This document shows, piece after piece, positions 61,864 to 64,000 of a stretch of 64,000 bases of DNA. Under the pieces are notes generated by a model that saw nothing but the letters and a program-made list of their open reading frames with translations, made no database searches and was not told the origin of the DNA. Made by a program: the position numbers and the translations under genes. Source of the DNA: Saprospiraceae bacterium (GTDB lineage Bacteria > Bacteroidota > Bacteroidia > Chitinophagales > Saprospiraceae); the NCBI GenBank assembly GCA_022841345.1, contig JALHRR010000019.1, positions 25,795-89,794 of the forward strand. The letters run 5' to 3'. Every line of letters begins with the position of its first letter. Position 1 is the stretch's first letter.

Positions 61864-62588
61864 TTTTCCTTTCTACCTTTTTTCCAGTAATAAGGAATAT
61901 TTCTGATTTCAAAGGCATTGGCCAAATGTACATTCTCCAGCTTCAGCTGATCGAGAAAATCAAATTCATAATTTATCACTTTTATTGGCTTGGGTATCCA
62001 GTTTTGACGAACGCCCTCAATGATTAAAACGGATTTTTCAGTGGGATTATAAGTAAATGTGAAGGGTAGGGGACCTGCAAATTTTCTGGCATCTTTCCAG
62101 TCTGTAAATGGCGATCCTTCAGGAATGCTGATTTCAGCCTCGGTCTGCTGTATTGTAAGGTGAAATTTGGATTTCACAGAACTGATCATTTTCAGGTTAG
62201 TTTCAGTATGTTGTTTGATGTCTGTGGTTGTATAATTATAATGAGTAAAGATATTGCCCATAAATTCCATTTTCTTTTTGTCTGTCTCTGACTTGATGAT
62301 GTACAGTCCTCTCAACCGTTTGCCTGCTCTGGTAGTGTACTTGACAAAAATCCGATACCCAATTAAGAAGAAATCATTACCCATGAATGCAGGAAACCCC
62401 TTGGGTCGGAGTCCGCTTGTTTGTACCATAGCTACCGCTATAAATGCCCATTTGTCCTGATATGTATCCAGTTCCAGACATTCGGGAATCAAATTCTGAA
62501 CTTGTTCCTTCGGAATGGCAAAAGTAAGGACAACAGAACTTTCAAAAAATGCTTCTACTGCAAAGGGATGGTTCTTTAAAAATTTCAT
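61854..62588 (-). CDS. DUF2071 (acetoacetate decarboxylase-like) protein
   Basis: 244 residues. Features in keeping with DUF2071: VVLTFAIPKEQVQNLIPECLELDTYQDKWAFIAVAMVQTSGLRPKGFP near 20-66, NDFFLIGYRIFVKYTT, RGLYIIKSETDK and the downstream FAGPLPFTFTYNP and WIPKPIKV segments. The family belongs to the acetoacetate decarboxylase superfamily, but its chemistry is not defined. It has no signal peptide. The start overlaps the DoxX-like stop by one base (TAATG), so it belongs to a tightly coupled operon with KAS II and the methyltransferase. Confidence 0.75.
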   Translation of the reverse strand: MKFLKNHPFAVEAFFESSVVLTFAIPKEQVQNLIPECLELDTYQDKWAFIAVAMVQTSGLRPKGFPAFMGNDFFLIGYRIFVKYTTRAGKRLRGLYIIKSETDKKKMEFMGNIFTHYNYTTTDIKQHTETNLKMISSVKSKFHLTIQQTEAEISIPEGSPFTDWKDARKFAGPLPFTFTYNPTEKSVLIIEGVRQNWIPKPIKVINYEFDFLDQLKLENVHLANAFEIRNIPYYWKKGRKEKWN

Positions 62589-62989
62589 TAGGATATCTGG
62601 GATTTGATCTTGCTATTCAATACAAATTCATTGTAATATACTATTACAATGAAAAGCAATGCAAATAATGAATTGAATCTTCCCCAAAGTAACAACTCCG
62701 GGACGAGAATAAACTCAATAATATTCATTGTTGCAACTATGGTTATTTGCAGAATAGCATTGACCTTTGATTTGATCGCGGACAAAACCCAAACAGCCAT
62801 CATTATTTCTGAAACTCCGATAAGTACTGTCAATTGTCGGGAATATTCTGATCCCAGAATGCCTGCTACAATCTGTTCATGCCTTGGAACGAGATTGAGT
62901 ACCTTGCAAAGCAGACCATTTACCAGCCATACTGCAGCAATAAAATATTTTAGGATGGTTTGCCTGAGATCTGTTATTTGAATTTTCAT
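62588..62989 (-). CDS. DoxX-like family membrane protein
   Basis: 133 residues from ATG at 62989. A GTG one codon upstream also fits the frame. Four hydrophobic helices follow the characteristic FIAAVWLVNGLLCKVLNLVPRHEQIVAGILG segment, a DoxX-like family hallmark. Its precise role is unknown, though relatives are linked to redox or lipid metabolism. Its ATG overlaps the KAS stop codon by one base (TGATG), and its own stop overlaps the DUF2071 start. Confidence 0.8.
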   Translation of the reverse strand: MKIQITDLRQTILKYFIAAVWLVNGLLCKVLNLVPRHEQIVAGILGSEYSRQLTVLIGVSEIMMAVWVLSAIKSKVNAILQITIVATMNIIEFILVPELLLWGRFNSLFALLFIVIVYYNEFVLNSKIKSQIS

Positions 62990-64000
62990 CACTCTTCAAA
63001 CTTCTTGAATATCGAGCTCGCTATATGTCCGCCAAATCCAAAAGTATTGCTCATAGCGTGACGAACGGTCCTATGCCGGGCTTTGCCTAATGTCAGGTCA
63101 AATTTAGCTGCGAACTCCGGCTCAATGTTTTGACTATTAATGGTTGGTGGAATGATGTTTTCTTTCACTGCCTGAATGCAGATGATTGCTTCAATCGCAC
63201 CTGCTGCACCCAGCAAGTGTCCTGTCATGGATTTAGTACCACTGATGGAAGCATTGGGATTTGTGCCAAAAATAGTTTCGATCGCTTTTAATTCACTGGG
63301 ATCTCCTTGAGGAGTGGAGGTTGCATGAGCATTGATGTAATCTATGTCTCCGGGACTTAGCATCGCTTCTTCCAATGCCAGATTCATACCCAGGACTGCG
63401 CCAGCTCCATCAGGATGGGTTCCGGTAAGATGGTAAGCGTCAGATGCCAGGCCACCTCCTACAATTTCTGCGAGGATAGGTGCATTACGTTTGATGGCAT
63501 GTTCATAACTTTCCAGTATGATAGCTCCTGCACCTTCACCGAGAACAAAACCGTCCCTGTCAATATCAAATGGTTTTGATGCCTGGAGATAGTTTTCATT
63601 GTTGGTCGACAAGGCTCTGGAAGCATTGAATCCTCCTATGGAACTTTCGATAACGGAGGCTTCCGACCCACCTGTGATGATCATGTCAGCTTTATTCCAG
63701 CGGATGTAATTGAATGCGTCGATGATAGCTGTATTACTTGCAGAACAAGCGGAAGCCGTGGTATAATTAACGCCCCTTAATTTATATTTGATTGCAATCA
63801 CACCTGAGGCGATATTGATAATCCGTTTGGGAACAAAATATGGGCTGAAACGTGGAATGCCGTTGCCGGTTTTGTACTCTGCAACTTGTTCTTCGAAAGT
63901 AGAGGCTCCTCCTTCTCCTGATGCCCAGATCACACCTATTCTGTCTTTATTTAGCGTTTCAAAGTTAATCTGCGCTTGTTCTACCGCTTCATGAACTGAG
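62989..64000 (-). CDS. Beta-ketoacyl-ACP synthase II-like (FabF), 3' part
   Basis: The frame is open to the window edge (N-terminal part missing), so about 336 residues are seen, beginning SVHEAVEQAQINFETLNKDRIGVIWASGEGG. Catalytic triad: Cys in NYTTASACSASNTAIIDAF, His in NAHATSTPQGDPSELKAIE and His in SGTKSMTGHLLGAAGAIEA, with the conserved Lys in GTKS. The glycine-rich end NTFGFGGHIASS is also intact. It condenses malonyl-ACP with acyl-ACP. Being first, at least as seen, in an operon with DoxX-like, DUF2071 and methyltransferase genes, it may build a special acyl chain rather than serve bulk fatty-acid synthesis. That is inference. Confidence 0.9.
   Translation of the reverse strand, partial: SVHEAVEQAQINFETLNKDRIGVIWASGEGGASTFEEQVAEYKTGNGIPRFSPYFVPKRIINIASGVIAIKYKLRGVNYTTASACSASNTAIIDAFNYIRWNKADMIITGGSEASVIESSIGGFNASRALSTNNENYLQASKPFDIDRDGFVLGEGAGAIILESYEHAIKRNAPILAEIVGGGLASDAYHLTGTHPDGAGAVLGMNLALEEAMLSPGDIDYINAHATSTPQGDPSELKAIETIFGTNPNASISGTKSMTGHLLGAAGAIEAIICIQAVKENIIPPTINSQNIEPEFAAKFDLTLGKARHRTVRHAMSNTFGFGGHIASSIFKKFEE

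Overview
The window looks like chromosomal DNA from a member of the Bacteroidota, probably a Saprospiria-like lineage (inference). The supporting signs are two proteins with type IX secretion (T9SS) C-terminal sorting domains, a carboxypeptidase-regulatory-domain TonB receptor, several PAS-rich or lipoprotein-type envelope genes, a TAnnTTTG-type promoter, low GC content and a lack of clear Shine-Dalgarno sites. No rRNA, tRNA, CRISPR array, prophage or intact insertion sequence was recognised.

Layout. 1-3185 (-): 5' part of a giant multi-PAS sensor protein. 3990-12677 (+): a single 2895-codon cyclic beta-1,2-glucan synthase. 12788-20108: a dense series of small envelope and stress genes, comprising a Lys-rich peptide, an lmo0937-like membrane peptide, three YtxH proteins, a holin-X-like protein, two paralogues of an unnamed family, an ECF sigma factor, an sll1863-like lipoprotein, an HdeD-like protein and a lipocalin. 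Together with the osmoprotective glucan synthase this reads as an osmotic or envelope-stress island (inference). 20221-35877: mixed housekeeping and accessory genes, including an ABC exporter, a sarcosine-oxidase-like flavoenzyme, a TolB-like protein, an AraC regulator divergent from a subclass B1 metallo-beta-lactamase, YceI, an apparently exported pirin, a Crp/Fnr regulator, a TonB receptor and an ABC-2 transporter pair. 36901-46591: two secreted T9SS proteins, one of 2267 residues with an ice-binding-like (DUF3494) head and about 22 HYR-like repeats. 47270-49040: a lone ExbD and a Panacea-type toxin-antitoxin pair.

49055-58815 (-) is the most unusual region. Eight genes lie end to end with ATGA-type overlaps: class I HMG-CoA reductase, UbiA-type prenyltransferase, a PEP-synthase/rifampin-phosphotransferase/PigC-like phosphotransferase, a BtaA-like (DUF3419) aminocarboxypropyltransferase, a phytol/dolichol-kinase-like membrane protein, a GNAT-like acyltransferase, a membrane-anchored SRPBCC protein and an acyl-AMP ligase. 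A second coupled operon (64000-60729, -) carries a KAS II (FabF-like) enzyme, a DoxX-like protein, a DUF2071 protein, a membrane-anchored methyltransferase and a small membrane protein. I recognise no characterised pathway with this set. It is best described as a candidate prenyl-lipid or isoprenoid/fatty-acid hybrid biosynthetic locus of unknown product.

The long intergenic gaps (22.5, 30, 36, 44, 46.6 and 59 kb) are not empty. They hold short hairpins with 3-nt loops in arrays, GTGACG/CGTCAC and CATCACC words, a 119-bp ungapped repeat pair, heptamer tracts and shared 22-mers. These appear to be families of dispersed non-coding repeats.
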